DNA of 64,000 nt, from the NCBI RefSeq assembly GCF_025628885.1, contig NZ_JAOTIF010000023.1, positions 44,013 to 108,012 of the forward strand, given 5' to 3'. Under the pieces are notes generated by a model. That model was not told the DNA's origin, searched no databases, and saw only the letters and a program-made list of their open reading frames with translations. Origin of the DNA: Paraflavisolibacter caeni (lineage in GTDB: Bacteria > Bacteroidota > Bacteroidia > Chitinophagales > Chitinophagaceae). Positions 36,918 to 45,677 of this stretch are shown here, one piece after another. The translations under genes and the position numbers were made by a program. Every line of letters starts with the position of its first letter. The stretch's first letter is position 1.

Positions 36918-38561
36918 TTATTTTCTATTCAATCTCCTATTACTGAGTTTTTGCCAAATACCTCGTAACATTCTCACTTCAACATCAGAAAGCCCTAATT
37001 GTTTTATTAATAGCTCCTTATCAACAATGTCCAAAACTTCAATAATTCTTTTTTCTCTTATAAGTAAATCTATCTGCCTAAAATCAATACTATCATAAAC
37101 TAATAATGGTAATGGTATTTCTTCAATTTCAGTAGGTTCAAAAGTTAGCACGCCTCCGCCATAGCTCCTACCTAATATCTCTGAAAAAGCAAACGAAAGT
37201 GAGTTTAAGAACGAAGCTGCAACAATTTCTGGTTCTATTCCTGCTCTTAATCTAACACGGTGAATCGTGTCGGTAGATGAAGAGCCTGCTTTATTGATGA
37301 TTATTTTTGGATAATCCGCTACTTGTCGAAGTGCAAAAGCATCTGGTGACCAAAGTGAGGGTGTGATATACCAACGTTTACGTATTCTGCATTTATAACC
37401 CGTATTATACTCCAATCCTTCACCATACTTAATATATTCTTTACAAGCTTGTGGCAACTTATCAAAATCTTCATTGGGGGGTATGAAAAGATACCCATCA
37501 TGCTGAGCCTCAGAATTAGTTTGGAAATCATTGTCGTTAAAAACCACTCCTCGCAAATGGTTAGATTTGCTAACCACTTTTTGAGTATAAGGCTGTAATT
37601 TCCATTTTTCAACATCTTCTTTGCTCATCATGAAAAATTCATTTCGACCAGTAACTATACCTACATCTACATCCATTACTTCTCCACAGGTACTAATCCT
37701 AGTATCAGCCTTAATCCTTCTTAACAATTGAATTTCAGGTTCATCAAGAAAGTATTTAGTCCATTTCTCTGAATTATGCTCTAAAGTTTTTACTTCGGTA
37801 TTATGAATCTCAGTAATTTCTAATGTTTGTAAATCGTTTAGTGTATTCAGCTCAACAACGCGTATTCCTTGCCTTTCTGCAACTCCCTTTTCACATAAAA
37901 GTAAAACTACCTCTTGTTGAATATCATCAAACACCAGTTTTTTAAAGGTCACAATTGTGATTCTATCAAAAAAGTTAGACAGGAAAATTCTTGTTTCAGC
38001 AGCATATTTAACCTGAAAAAGTTCCGCAGGAATCACCATTCCAAGTTTACCATTCTCATTTAGCGAATTAGCAGACAAAACAAGAAAAGGCACCCAAATG
38101 TTTGTAAGCTTATTAGGCTTCAATCCGAGAGATTCCATCATCTCAAAAGCTTTCGACCTATGTTCTTCGGGAAAATTTTGATACCGTATAAAAGGTGGAT
38201 TGCCTACAACAACATCATATTTTTCCTCTGCATAACTTAATAAATAATTGAAAAAGTCAGAATTAATAATAGTAGTCGAATTCAATCCAAAAATTGCAGC
38301 TCTCTGTTTTGACTTTATAGCTTCCTCTTCTATTAACTCTATTCCTTTAACTAAGCCAAAGAGGTTTTTCTCTTCAACTCCTAAGTCAAGAAATCTTTTG
38401 ATAGCTGATTCTACAAAGTTACCATCACCACAGCTTGGCTCCAATACCTTTTGTGTTGGTATGGTTATTGCCCACTTACAAATAAATTCAGTAATAGCTT
38501 TGGGTGTATAATAACCGCCTCGTAACTTTTGAGCTATGCTTTTATCAATTGTTGCTTCCAT
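36918..38561 (-). CDS. N6-adenine DNA methyltransferase, Eco57I/TaqI-like
   Basis: 547 residues. QKLRGGYYTP opens the domain, SAM motif I is VLEPSCGDGNFVESA and catalytic motif IV is VVVGNPPFIRYQNF. The C-terminal half is a target-recognition-like region, with the family run YGGGVLTFEPTEIEEIPLP near the end. Size and motifs match the separate modification enzyme that accompanies Eco57I-type restriction enzymes. It starts 3 bp after the RM gene ends, in the same operon. It would methylate host sites to protect them. Confidence 0.88.
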   Translation of the reverse strand: MEATIDKSIAQKLRGGYYTPKAITEFICKWAITIPTQKVLEPSCGDGNFVESAIKRFLDLGVEEKNLFGLVKGIELIEEEAIKSKQRAAIFGLNSTTIINSDFFNYLLSYAEEKYDVVVGNPPFIRYQNFPEEHRSKAFEMMESLGLKPNKLTNIWVPFLVLSANSLNENGKLGMVIPAELFQVKYAAETRIFLSNFFDRITIVTFKKLVFDDIQQEVVLLLCEKGVAERQGIRVVELNTLNDLQTLEITEIHNTEVKTLEHNSEKWTKYFLDEPEIQLLRRIKADTRISTCGEVMDVDVGIVTGRNEFFMMSKEDVEKWKLQPYTQKVVSKSNHLRGVVFNDNDFQTNSEAQHDGYLFIPPNEDFDKLPQACKEYIKYGEGLEYNTGYKCRIRKRWYITPSLWSPDAFALRQVADYPKIIINKAGSSSTDTIHRVRLRAGIEPEIVAASFLNSLSFAFSEILGRSYGGGVLTFEPTEIEEIPLPLLVYDSIDFRQIDLLIREKRIIEVLDIVDKELLIKQLGLSDVEVRMLRGIWQKLSNRRLNRK

Positions 38562-38564
38562 TTT

Positions 38565-41500
38565 CTATTCTTCGTTTATTTCAGCAATAAACATTTCATC
38601 GTTCATTACTGTTGTTACATCTGCTTCGGTAATACAATAAAGAGCATTTACTTGCTCTACAAGACTACCAAATAAATAATCATGTTTTCTCTTTAAAACA
38701 GCTTTTTTAGCATCTATATAAACACTTTTGTAAGATGCTTTTGAAGCAATTAGCTGCTGCACTGTTTTTGCAATCTCATCATGTTTCTGTTTTTCATCTT
38801 TCTTCCCAAAGTCAATCTCCTTTATTGGTATATTCTCTATGAATTGTTTGCCATGAGAGTAATATGCCCCTTGGAACTCACTTGCACCTGCTTTCACCAT
38901 AGCCTCAAAAACCGGATGACAAAGAATACCCAAAATGTAAAGTGGTGAATACTGAGAGCTGCTTATTAAAGAATAGTATGGACCATTTCCGCCACCGGTA
39001 AACTGTATATTCATTTGGTCATAAGCATATCCGGGCTTGGTAGATAACACCGACCAAATAAGCTTTGGAGCATTATGGAACTTAGTTAGACTTTGTGACC
39101 TTCCAAACTGATACCATTTGGGTTCCTTAGAACCGTTTATACTACGTTTTGACAACAGGTCTTTAAACTTGTTGAGGTATTCCCAAGCCAAAGGAAACTC
39201 TGATTGAAATATTTGTTCAGACAGAACTTCAGCTTTATCATCTACTATGTTGTAGGGAAATATCATTTGTGCATTCGGCTTCACTGTATCAAAAAGACCA
39301 AAAGTTAAATCATAAATACAGGGTTTGCAAATCGCTTTCTCTACTTCATATTGAACTTTGAGCTTGGTAAATTTATAGGTTGAATCTGTTTCAGACTCTG
39401 GCTCTATAATGTATATTTTATCAGCACTTGTTTGCAGTCCTACTGGTATTTCAGCGATGTTCTTTAATGCGATTACATTTTGTGATTTTATTTTGGAAAA
39501 GACTTCCTCTGTCTCTTTTGAAACAAAAATCCAAGGCTTATCCGTGTAATCTGCATTATTATATTCTGCATAACCGATTTGACCAGCTACAAATTCTGTA
39601 ACTATTTTCCTAACTCTTTTGAAACCAAATACATCTCTTTGCTTCTTATCCAAAAGCAAAACGGCAGTGTAAGTACTCCTATTGGGAAAGACTTGACTAA
39701 CCCCAAAATGTACAATTCTATTCAGTGAACCGTTTGTTGTAATATATGAACGAAGAGTTTTCCCGCCTTTAACAATGAAAAACTTATTAGGAACAATATA
39801 ACCTAAAACACCATTTGTATTTAAAAGTTCTATAGCCCTTTGAATAAAAAGATAGTATTTATCGAATGTCTCTTCTTGTGCAACTATGTAGCCCGAACTT
39901 TTATCCTGATAATACTTTATCTCCTCCCTTAAATATTTTACCATATTTTGAATACGCACATACGGTGGATTACCGACTATAGCATCAAAGCCTTTTGTTT
40001 CTTTCAGAAAAGGAAATTCACTGAGCCAATTAAAAGGCTTGATTTTAAATAGTTTTTCATCATCGGCAATAGCACCTTTATCAAACTTGAAATATGTATC
40101 ATCGACTAATGAATTGCCGTTTTTAATGTTCTCGCTAAGACTTGGCAAGACCTTTTGCTGATACTTAGTTAAGTAATAATTAACTGAAGCTGCATTTTCA
40201 TGTTCAATTAATTTCAGTAACAAACTGAACTTTGTAACCTCTACTGCATAAGGGTTAATATCGACACCAAAGATGTTGTTTAATAAGAATGTATGCTTTG
40301 CCTTTAAAGTCAAATTAAAAGAACCGGAGGCTGTTTGATAAATCACTTCGTTGTCTGTAATACCTGCATCTAAAAAAGCAAGAGTAAATGTTTCTAATAA
40401 ATAGTCATAAACTGAAATCAAGAAAGTTCCGGAACCACAACATATATCTGCAATTTTTAGCTGCTCAATTTGTTCCAAATTTTTGCCGTCAAACAAAACG
40501 TTCAATGTTTCCTTTACTATGTTCTCAACGACGAGTTTTGGCGTTGGTACAACGCCGCTGGAAGCAGCAACTTCTGGCTCTTCTACTATAGATATTTCAG
40601 TTGGGCTTACAATAGTTATTTTACTCCCGAGGTATCTTTCATATATCTGACTAAGTATTGTGGGGTCAACAACAGCAAAGTCATAAGGACTTTCTGGATA
40701 ATACAACTCATTGAAAATTGATATAAGTGTATTTGAATTAAGGACAATTTTTAAAGTAAAATTGTCTTCGATAAAATCAAACAATCCAGAATTATACTTC
40801 TTATCAGATTGAATGAACAGGTCTTTCAATTCATCGTAAGTCTTTATTGCTTTGAGTGTCTCGTATTTTTCTATTTCTCTGTCCTCACAAATTCGCAAGA
40901 ATACTATGCGATTTAATAGACGCTGAATTAAGAAATTAATATCTTCCTCACTAAAGTCTATATTATTTAAAATAACATCTGCTGCCAAGCGCGTTCTCCA
41001 TCCCTCGATTTGCTTTAAAAAAAAGTCATCAAAGGTTATTGTATCGTTTTCAGTAACTGAAAAGTAGTCATCTAGGTATCCTGATGATACAGACTGAAAG
41101 GAGAATAGTTGATAAATCGTTTCGAACTCATTAAGAAATTCAGTATAATGAAAGTTCTTGTACCGGGCTATTTTAGGGTCATCCATAGATTGAGGCTTAT
41201 GCCTACAATCATAAACTATTAAACGTTCAAAGTTTGTGAGTATCGAGATTCCCAAATTAGCATTCCAGCCATATCTTCTGGTCTGAAATGAAGTCTTTGA
41301 CGATTTCTCAATTTCAATAGAAACTTTTTTCGCCTCAACAAACAATTTTCTTGTACCCTGTACACGCAAAGTATAATCCGGATTCTTTTTTGTTATAGTA
41401 TCGTCTTCTTCTACATCAATGCTTTCCTCCTGTATAACGTTTCGAAGGAATTGCGTTTTTGATTCTTCGTTATCAACATCCCACCCAAAGGTTTTAAGTA

Positions 41501-41642
41501 GTGGATTTAAAAAATCTATACGTAGCTGCGCTTCTGAATATTGTGCAGATTTTAAAACAGAATATTCCTTGTCGAAAGATGCAATTAATCCCTTCAATTG
41601 TTCAAAGCTTTCCGCTTTAGATTTCGCAATTAAATATGCCAT
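38565..41642 (-). CDS. Type IIG restriction-modification enzyme, Eco57I-like
   Basis: Single-chain restriction and methylation enzyme of 1025 residues. The N-terminal nuclease domain carries a PD-(D/E)xK site: PDY at 88-90 and EAK at 103-105 (KLFVEAKKVS). The methylase core has motif I ADICCGSGTF (398-406) and motif IV GNPPYVRIQ (557-565), followed by a target-recognition region and a TaqI-like C-terminus with GASEFQGAYYSHGKQF. Type IIG enzymes cut at a fixed distance from an asymmetric site. Genes for the controller (4 bp upstream) and second methylase (3 bp downstream) are in one operon. All key residues are present. Confidence 0.88.
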   Translation of the reverse strand: MAYLIAKSKAESFEQLKGLIASFDKEYSVLKSAQYSEAQLRIDFLNPLLKTFGWDVDNEESKTQFLRNVIQEESIDVEEDDTITKKNPDYTLRVQGTRKLFVEAKKVSIEIEKSSKTSFQTRRYGWNANLGISILTNFERLIVYDCRHKPQSMDDPKIARYKNFHYTEFLNEFETIYQLFSFQSVSSGYLDDYFSVTENDTITFDDFFLKQIEGWRTRLAADVILNNIDFSEEDINFLIQRLLNRIVFLRICEDREIEKYETLKAIKTYDELKDLFIQSDKKYNSGLFDFIEDNFTLKIVLNSNTLISIFNELYYPESPYDFAVVDPTILSQIYERYLGSKITIVSPTEISIVEEPEVAASSGVVPTPKLVVENIVKETLNVLFDGKNLEQIEQLKIADICCGSGTFLISVYDYLLETFTLAFLDAGITDNEVIYQTASGSFNLTLKAKHTFLLNNIFGVDINPYAVEVTKFSLLLKLIEHENAASVNYYLTKYQQKVLPSLSENIKNGNSLVDDTYFKFDKGAIADDEKLFKIKPFNWLSEFPFLKETKGFDAIVGNPPYVRIQNMVKYLREEIKYYQDKSSGYIVAQEETFDKYYLFIQRAIELLNTNGVLGYIVPNKFFIVKGGKTLRSYITTNGSLNRIVHFGVSQVFPNRSTYTAVLLLDKKQRDVFGFKRVRKIVTEFVAGQIGYAEYNNADYTDKPWIFVSKETEEVFSKIKSQNVIALKNIAEIPVGLQTSADKIYIIEPESETDSTYKFTKLKVQYEVEKAICKPCIYDLTFGLFDTVKPNAQMIFPYNIVDDKAEVLSEQIFQSEFPLAWEYLNKFKDLLSKRSINGSKEPKWYQFGRSQSLTKFHNAPKLIWSVLSTKPGYAYDQMNIQFTGGGNGPYYSLISSSQYSPLYILGILCHPVFEAMVKAGASEFQGAYYSHGKQFIENIPIKEIDFGKKDEKQKHDEIAKTVQQLIASKASYKSVYIDAKKAVLKRKHDYLFGSLVEQVNALYCITEADVTTVMNDEMFIAEINEE

Positions 41643-41646
41643 TTAT

Positions 41647-41946
41647 TTACTTCTTCTTTTGCTTAAATTTTACTTCATCCTCCGCAACTTGAATAGCCTT
41701 TAAAGCAACATCTTCATCTTTCACTATCTCATAGACTTGGTCAGCTAGCCAGAGCGTCAACAAATCCGCTTGGGGAACATTCAAAATAGAAGCAAGAACC
41801 AAAACTTGCTCCTTCTTTGCTCTTCTTTCTCCTCGCTCGATTTTGCTAAGCATAGGTGTGTCTACATCCAACTGAGCTGCTATGTGCTTTTGAAGGAAAT
41901 TGTTTTCCTCACGAAGTTGCCTTATACGTTCACCGAGTTTTGTCAC
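41647..41946 (-). CDS. XRE-family controller protein of the R-M operon
   Basis: 99 residues with an HTH_3 domain in the first 65 (GERIRQLREENNFLQKHIA, MLSKIERGERRAKKEQVLVL), then a helical tail with a lysine-rich end (EVKFKQKKK). It is the first gene of the operon, 4 bp before the type IIG gene. A palindromic site sits directly in front of its start, as is usual for C proteins that time expression of restriction after methylation. Autoregulation is inferred from that layout. Confidence 0.85.
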   Translation of the reverse strand: MTKLGERIRQLREENNFLQKHIAAQLDVDTPMLSKIERGERRAKKEQVLVLASILNVPQADLLTLWLADQVYEIVKDEDVALKAIQVAEDEVKFKQKKK

Positions 41947-41956
41947 TTTACTTGAG

Positions 41957-41983
41957 TTGACTTGTCAAATATTGACAAATATA
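41957..41983 (-). promoter_or_regulatory. C-box-like operator and promoter of the R-M operon
   Basis: TTGTCAAATATTGACAA (41962-41978) is a 7-3-7 perfect palindrome. A further half-site TTGAC at 41957 makes a second overlapping palindrome with GTCAA. On the minus strand TATATTTG (41976-41983) fits the Bacteroidota -7 box TAnnTTTG and overlaps the outer half-site. The start codon of the controller is 16 bp away, so occupancy would block transcription. Confidence 0.65.
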
Positions 41984-42123
41984 AGCTAATAAATTTAGCA
42001 AACGGGTAAGAAAGGGGTCAAGTTATTAACAAATGTTAACAACCATGTTGTTAAAGTGAATTTCTTTTCAGTGGTTTTGCAAATTAGAGTATCACAGACA
42101 AAACCGTCTCAAAAGAAACCTGC

Positions 42124-42160
42124 AGTCAGTCAGTGGTATATGCTAGTTGAGTGACTGACT
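42124..42160. repeat. CAGT-type inverted repeat, copy 1
   Basis: AGTCAGTCA at 42124-42132 pairs with TGACTGACT at 42152-42160 (9 bp, 19-base spacer). It lies in the 258-bp spacer between the controller and the gene at 42205. Related repeats occur at 48719, 50834 and 53360, all within the island and at gene boundaries. Confidence 0.6.
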
Positions 42161-42204
42161 AAAAGAATTGCAGTAAAGAAAATACAGCATAATCCTGTGA
42201 TACA

Positions 42205-42450
42205 TTAGAAGTTGGCTTTGATTTCAAAATGTGTGTATAGGTAGGGCTTACCTAATATCCAGTAGAATAGTTCATCTTTTGAGTTTGTGGCTACCTCCTC
42301 TACCCAGAGATACATCCCTTGTTTAAATGTACCGGCGTTACTAATGCATCTTATCCTGAATGGACAATATAGCTTACGTAAATGCCCCATACCATTTACC
42401 AATAGAATACTGTTGGCATCACAGTATTTTGCCATAAGTAATTTTTCCAT
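42205..42450 (-). CDS. Small hypothetical protein
   Basis: 81 residues beginning MEKLLMAKYCDANSILLVNG, with a mixed alpha/beta composition and many aromatic residues (LFYWILGKPYLYTHFEI). No family is recognised. It follows a strong terminator of the upstream operon (42460-42481), so it would need its own promoter in a space of only about 10-30 bp; this lowers confidence that it is expressed. Confidence 0.4.
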   Translation of the reverse strand: MEKLLMAKYCDANSILLVNGMGHLRKLYCPFRIRCISNAGTFKQGMYLWVEEVATNSKDELFYWILGKPYLYTHFEIKANF

Positions 42451-42459
42451 AGAAAAGAA

Positions 42460-42481
42460 AAAGGCTGGAAAACCAGCCTTT
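42460..42481 (-). terminator. Rho-independent terminator after the DUF3871 gene
   Basis: AAAGGCTGG and CCAGCCTTT form a 9-bp stem with a four-base loop. On the minus strand it is followed by a T-rich run, 3 bp after the stop of the gene at 42484. Confidence 0.8.
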
Positions 42482-42483
42482 GT

Positions 42484-43473
42484 TTAATTAAGAAACCAAT
42501 TTGTCGTCCTGTTGTCAAGTGCATCTCTTAGGTCATCCACAAACTGGAAGGCGTTTACCGACCTGTCCAAGAATGTATCAATGTAGCTGGATTTATTAGA
42601 GCCTGTAAACAGGTTGTACAGCCGCCAAAGGTTGATATTGCCATCTTCTCCTTTACAGAAGGAATTATCCCGGTAAAAATCCTTCACCACCATACCCAGT
42701 TGCGTATCACTAAGGAGCAAAGGGGTTATATCATTTTTGGCAGGATTGGGAAGATGATTATACATTCTGCACCTTCCAATGAGTAAAGCAAATTGCTGTT
42801 CGGTTAGGCTATAGCCGGTTAGCTTCCTTAATGCCTGAATATGGGTGGTGGCATTGTAATTTTCAAACAGCGTACGCATACAAGCCATAAGCTGCTCCAG
42901 ATTCTTCACCTTCAAATCGCCCACAAATCCCTCTGACCAGACACACAGATTGGTACAAACGCTGTTCTTAAAGCCTATAAAAACCTTAAAATGCTCGTCT
43001 ACGCCCTTTTTATTATATAGGTTATCAAGGCTATAACTTTTTACCCCGCCAATGGATAGAGAAAGCTGGTTTCCATCAATTTCATCACTTATAGATGGCA
43101 GCTCAATGGCAAACGCCATGCGCTCATAATAAAGCGTTTTCTCATACTCTAAGAGCTCCTTGGCTGGCTTATCTTTTGCTGTTGGTATTCTTCCTTTGAT
43201 AGGATGGGAGAGCCTTACAGAGGGGCTTAAAATCATTTCTCCACGGAATACTTCAGACGCCACATCCATTGTGCACTGAATGAAATCCGAGTGTGAGATT
43301 ACAGGCTCGTTGTCCTTTATAAATACCGGGATAACGTGCTTGCTTTTAACTTCTTTCAGAGAACTTTGAATAGTGTTAGCCTGAATAAAAGGTTTATCAG
43401 TTGAAATAACTTGTACTTCCGATTGTTCTTCAAATAAGATAACATCATGGCTGTTGAATACTTCCGTTTCCAT
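42484..43473 (-). CDS. DUF3871 family protein
   Basis: 329 residues without signal peptide. The sequence fits the DUF3871 family of Bacteroidota mobile elements: SVRLSHPIKGRIPTAKDKPA, IELPSISDEIDGNQLSLSIGG and the cysteine-containing GFKNSVCTNLCVWSEGF. The function is unknown, but such genes regularly stand next to a phage-type ATPase, as here: it overlaps the ATPase gene by 29 bp. This suggests a joint role in DNA processing of the element. Confidence 0.75.
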   Translation of the reverse strand: METEVFNSHDVILFEEQSEVQVISTDKPFIQANTIQSSLKEVKSKHVIPVFIKDNEPVISHSDFIQCTMDVASEVFRGEMILSPSVRLSHPIKGRIPTAKDKPAKELLEYEKTLYYERMAFAIELPSISDEIDGNQLSLSIGGVKSYSLDNLYNKKGVDEHFKVFIGFKNSVCTNLCVWSEGFVGDLKVKNLEQLMACMRTLFENYNATTHIQALRKLTGYSLTEQQFALLIGRCRMYNHLPNPAKNDITPLLLSDTQLGMVVKDFYRDNSFCKGEDGNINLWRLYNLFTGSNKSSYIDTFLDRSVNAFQFVDDLRDALDNRTTNWFLN

Positions 43474-44344
43474 TAGTTGAAATGTTTTGGGTTAATAAAT
43501 TGTTTACAATTGGTTGAACTGGCTGCAATTCCCTTTTGCGTCTGCTGAAATGGGCGTTATGGGATTGCTGGTACTGTGGACAGAGAATATAGAGCCTGCC
43601 TAATTCTGCTATGCTATTACAGGCATTAATCCGGTCTGTAAATTCATCCTTTTTTGTTTCTATAGGAATACCCTGACCACACCAACCTTGTATCAACCTG
43701 CCTGTATCCGTGGTGATTCTGAACTCAGGTTTGTCCATAAATAGACCAGTTCTGTCTTTGGATGCCAAAGCATGGTGCTTTATGTCCACATCCAGAACAA
43801 TGGTGAACTCGTAATCAAGTCCATCTCTTTGAACCCCCTTCATCCCCACCTTTTCCGGCACTTGCTTACCATTCTTTTCATTAAGTACATACTCCTGCTT
43901 ACTACGGATAGTGCCGATAATGTGTACAGTACTTTGAAGGATTGCCTGAACAAAGGCATTGTGGCGAGGGGTAATCTTAGACCAGTTTGTGAAAGAATTA
44001 CCCGCCATGTTCCCATGAATATCCAGTATTCCGCCAGAACCTTCCCATTCGTGGGAAATACTATCAATAATTATAACCTCCATGCCTGCAGTTTCACAGA
44101 GCCTAATGGCATCTATGTATTTTTCAGGTGAAAAAGGAGCTGCTATATTCACGACTGAAAATCCACCTAAGTGAGCATATAGGGATGCCGAATAGTTTTC
44201 GGTATCTATTACTGCTATCTTACCCCAATCACTGCATAAACCATAGGCAATCAGTAATGCCCCCATTGTTTTACCGCTACCGGAGCAGCCTTGAATACCA
44301 AGCTTAATCTTGGCTTGTTTTCGTTTTGCAATTTGTAATTCCAT
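43445..44344 (-). CDS. RecA/Sak4-like AAA ATPase
   Basis: 299 residues. Walker A is GIQGCSGSGKTMGALL near residue 17, and Walker B is EVIIIDSISHEWEGSGG. HIIGTIRSKQEYVL is in the sensor position and VGMKGVQRDGLDYEFTIVLD is the segment usual in phage Sak4-type ATPases. These proteins are single-strand annealing or recombination helpers of phages and mobile elements. It is the upstream partner of DUF3871 and begins 65 bp from the divergent HEPN gene. Confidence 0.75.
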   Translation of the reverse strand: MELQIAKRKQAKIKLGIQGCSGSGKTMGALLIAYGLCSDWGKIAVIDTENYSASLYAHLGGFSVVNIAAPFSPEKYIDAIRLCETAGMEVIIIDSISHEWEGSGGILDIHGNMAGNSFTNWSKITPRHNAFVQAILQSTVHIIGTIRSKQEYVLNEKNGKQVPEKVGMKGVQRDGLDYEFTIVLDVDIKHHALASKDRTGLFMDKPEFRITTDTGRLIQGWCGQGIPIETKKDEFTDRINACNSIAELGRLYILCPQYQQSHNAHFSRRKRELQPVQPIVNNLLTQNISTNGNGSIQQP

Positions 44345-44409
44345 AAAATGACTGTTTAGTTTTAAAAAAAAATATTGTGTATTATTTTAGCATCCTTAAA
44401 TGATTAACC

Positions 44410-45063
44410 TTGAATTCAAGAGAAGAAACAATTGAATTGTATAAGAGATACACAAATGAATATGTCAGCATCATCTATGATAACATAGCAATGAAGCTTG
44501 CGACATTTAAGGGGTTTGATGAATACATGAAAAGAGATATGGAAAGAACAATTAAAAGTTTTCCACTTCTATATTTTATGTTAGAATCGCTCCATGTGGA
44601 TTGTGTAATAACAGTTAGTAAAATAACTGAAGGGTCGAGGTCAGCGAGGACTATTCAAAATTTTATTGCTTTTGTAAAAGATAATCTCCCTGTACTTAAA
44701 GAAGAATACCCTGATTTATCCGAATCAGCATTGCAAAGACAAGAACAGCTATTAACAGATACCAATGAACAAATAACCAGAATAAAAAAACAGCGTGATA
44801 AATATTATGCGCATGCTGACAAAGAGTATTTTTTAAAGCAAAACAAAATCAAGGAGGACTTCCCAAATACGTATGAAGATTTAGAAGACATACTAATAGC
44901 ACTCCAATCAATAATAGGGTTTCACTATAATAAAGTAAATCAAGGAAGCATGAGAGTTTGCATGTCTGATTATGCGTATATGTATACATTCAAGACAATG
45001 GAGCAATTAGTTGAATCCACAAAGGAATGGATAAAGAAGTACCGTCCAGATGAGACCTTTTAA
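44410..45063 (+). CDS. AbiU2-like HEPN protein (putative abortive infection)
   Basis: 217 residues, entirely helical. After helices with FPLLYFMLESLHVDCVITVS it carries KKQRDKYYAHADKEYF, in which Arg129 and His135 form the R-x5-H motif of HEPN RNases. The layout matches the AbiU2-type HEPN family. Such proteins cut RNA during phage infection and limit phage spread; this role is inferred from the motif. It is a single plus-strand gene with its own terminator, set between two minus-strand genes of the replication-type module, so it looks like inserted cargo. Confidence 0.6.
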   Translation: MNSREETIELYKRYTNEYVSIIYDNIAMKLATFKGFDEYMKRDMERTIKSFPLLYFMLESLHVDCVITVSKITEGSRSARTIQNFIAFVKDNLPVLKEEYPDLSESALQRQEQLLTDTNEQITRIKKQRDKYYAHADKEYFLKQNKIKEDFPNTYEDLEDILIALQSIIGFHYNKVNQGSMRVCMSDYAYMYTFKTMEQLVESTKEWIKKYRPDETF

Positions 45064-45067
45064 AAAA

Positions 45068-45087
45068 AGCGAGGATTTCTCCTCGCT
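45068..45087. terminator. Bidirectional terminator
   Basis: AGCGAGGA and TCCTCGCT form an 8-bp stem with loop TTTC, with an A-tract on the left and a T-tract on the right. It serves the HEPN gene and the convergent gene at 45098. Confidence 0.8.
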
Positions 45088-45097
45088 TTTGCACTTA

Positions 45098-45445
45098 CTA
45101 CGCACCTATCAAAGCATTTGAGGCTTTTGATAATGGCATTGATTCCCTTTCTTCTGGATTGTAGGTGTAGGAATGTGTGAGGGTGATTACTTCGCCTGTT
45201 TCCTTAACTGTATATTCATAGCCTTCAGTTTGTACCCTCTCAATCCTACCTCTAATTTGTTTGCCAATAAGCGTTTTTGCAATGTCTTCGGTGAAGGTAG
45301 ATGGGATTGTACACCTCCTTGCAGTAGCATAAAAACGACCAGTCTGGGCTGATTGTATCATCTCAACGTCACCCTGAAGTTCCAATGAGACAAAAGACTT
45401 TCCTTCTCCATTCTCCCGAATGGAATAATTGATAATGGTTACCAT
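45098..45445 (-). CDS. Hypothetical small protein of the element, beta-rich
   Basis: 115 residues, mainly strands: MVTIINYSIRENGEGKSFVS, GDVEMIQSAQTGRFYATARR, IGKQIRGRIERVQTEGYEYT. The pattern and size would suit an OB-fold single-strand binding protein, but I do not recognise a family and this is only inference. It is oriented like the Sak4-like ATPase and DUF3871 genes and may have been part of one operon before the HEPN gene entered. Confidence 0.55.
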   Translation of the reverse strand: MVTIINYSIRENGEGKSFVSLELQGDVEMIQSAQTGRFYATARRCTIPSTFTEDIAKTLIGKQIRGRIERVQTEGYEYTVKETGEVITLTHSYTYNPEERESMPLSKASNALIGA

Positions 45446-45677
45446 AATAATTAAAATTGATTTTTTTGATGAGAAATATCTGCCCTATAAGAATTGAAAA
45501 AGATTACCTCCGGGGCAGTACCGGTGGCTGTTTTTATGGGGGCGGAGGTGTTGGTACCGGGGAGGTTATGTTTAAGATATACAGGATTCTGGGCCTATAG
45601 TGTTCTTTATCGAATACAGTTTAAATTCTATTTTTGAAATTATTTTTCGCGATAAGTAAAAACACAAGTATAAGATA

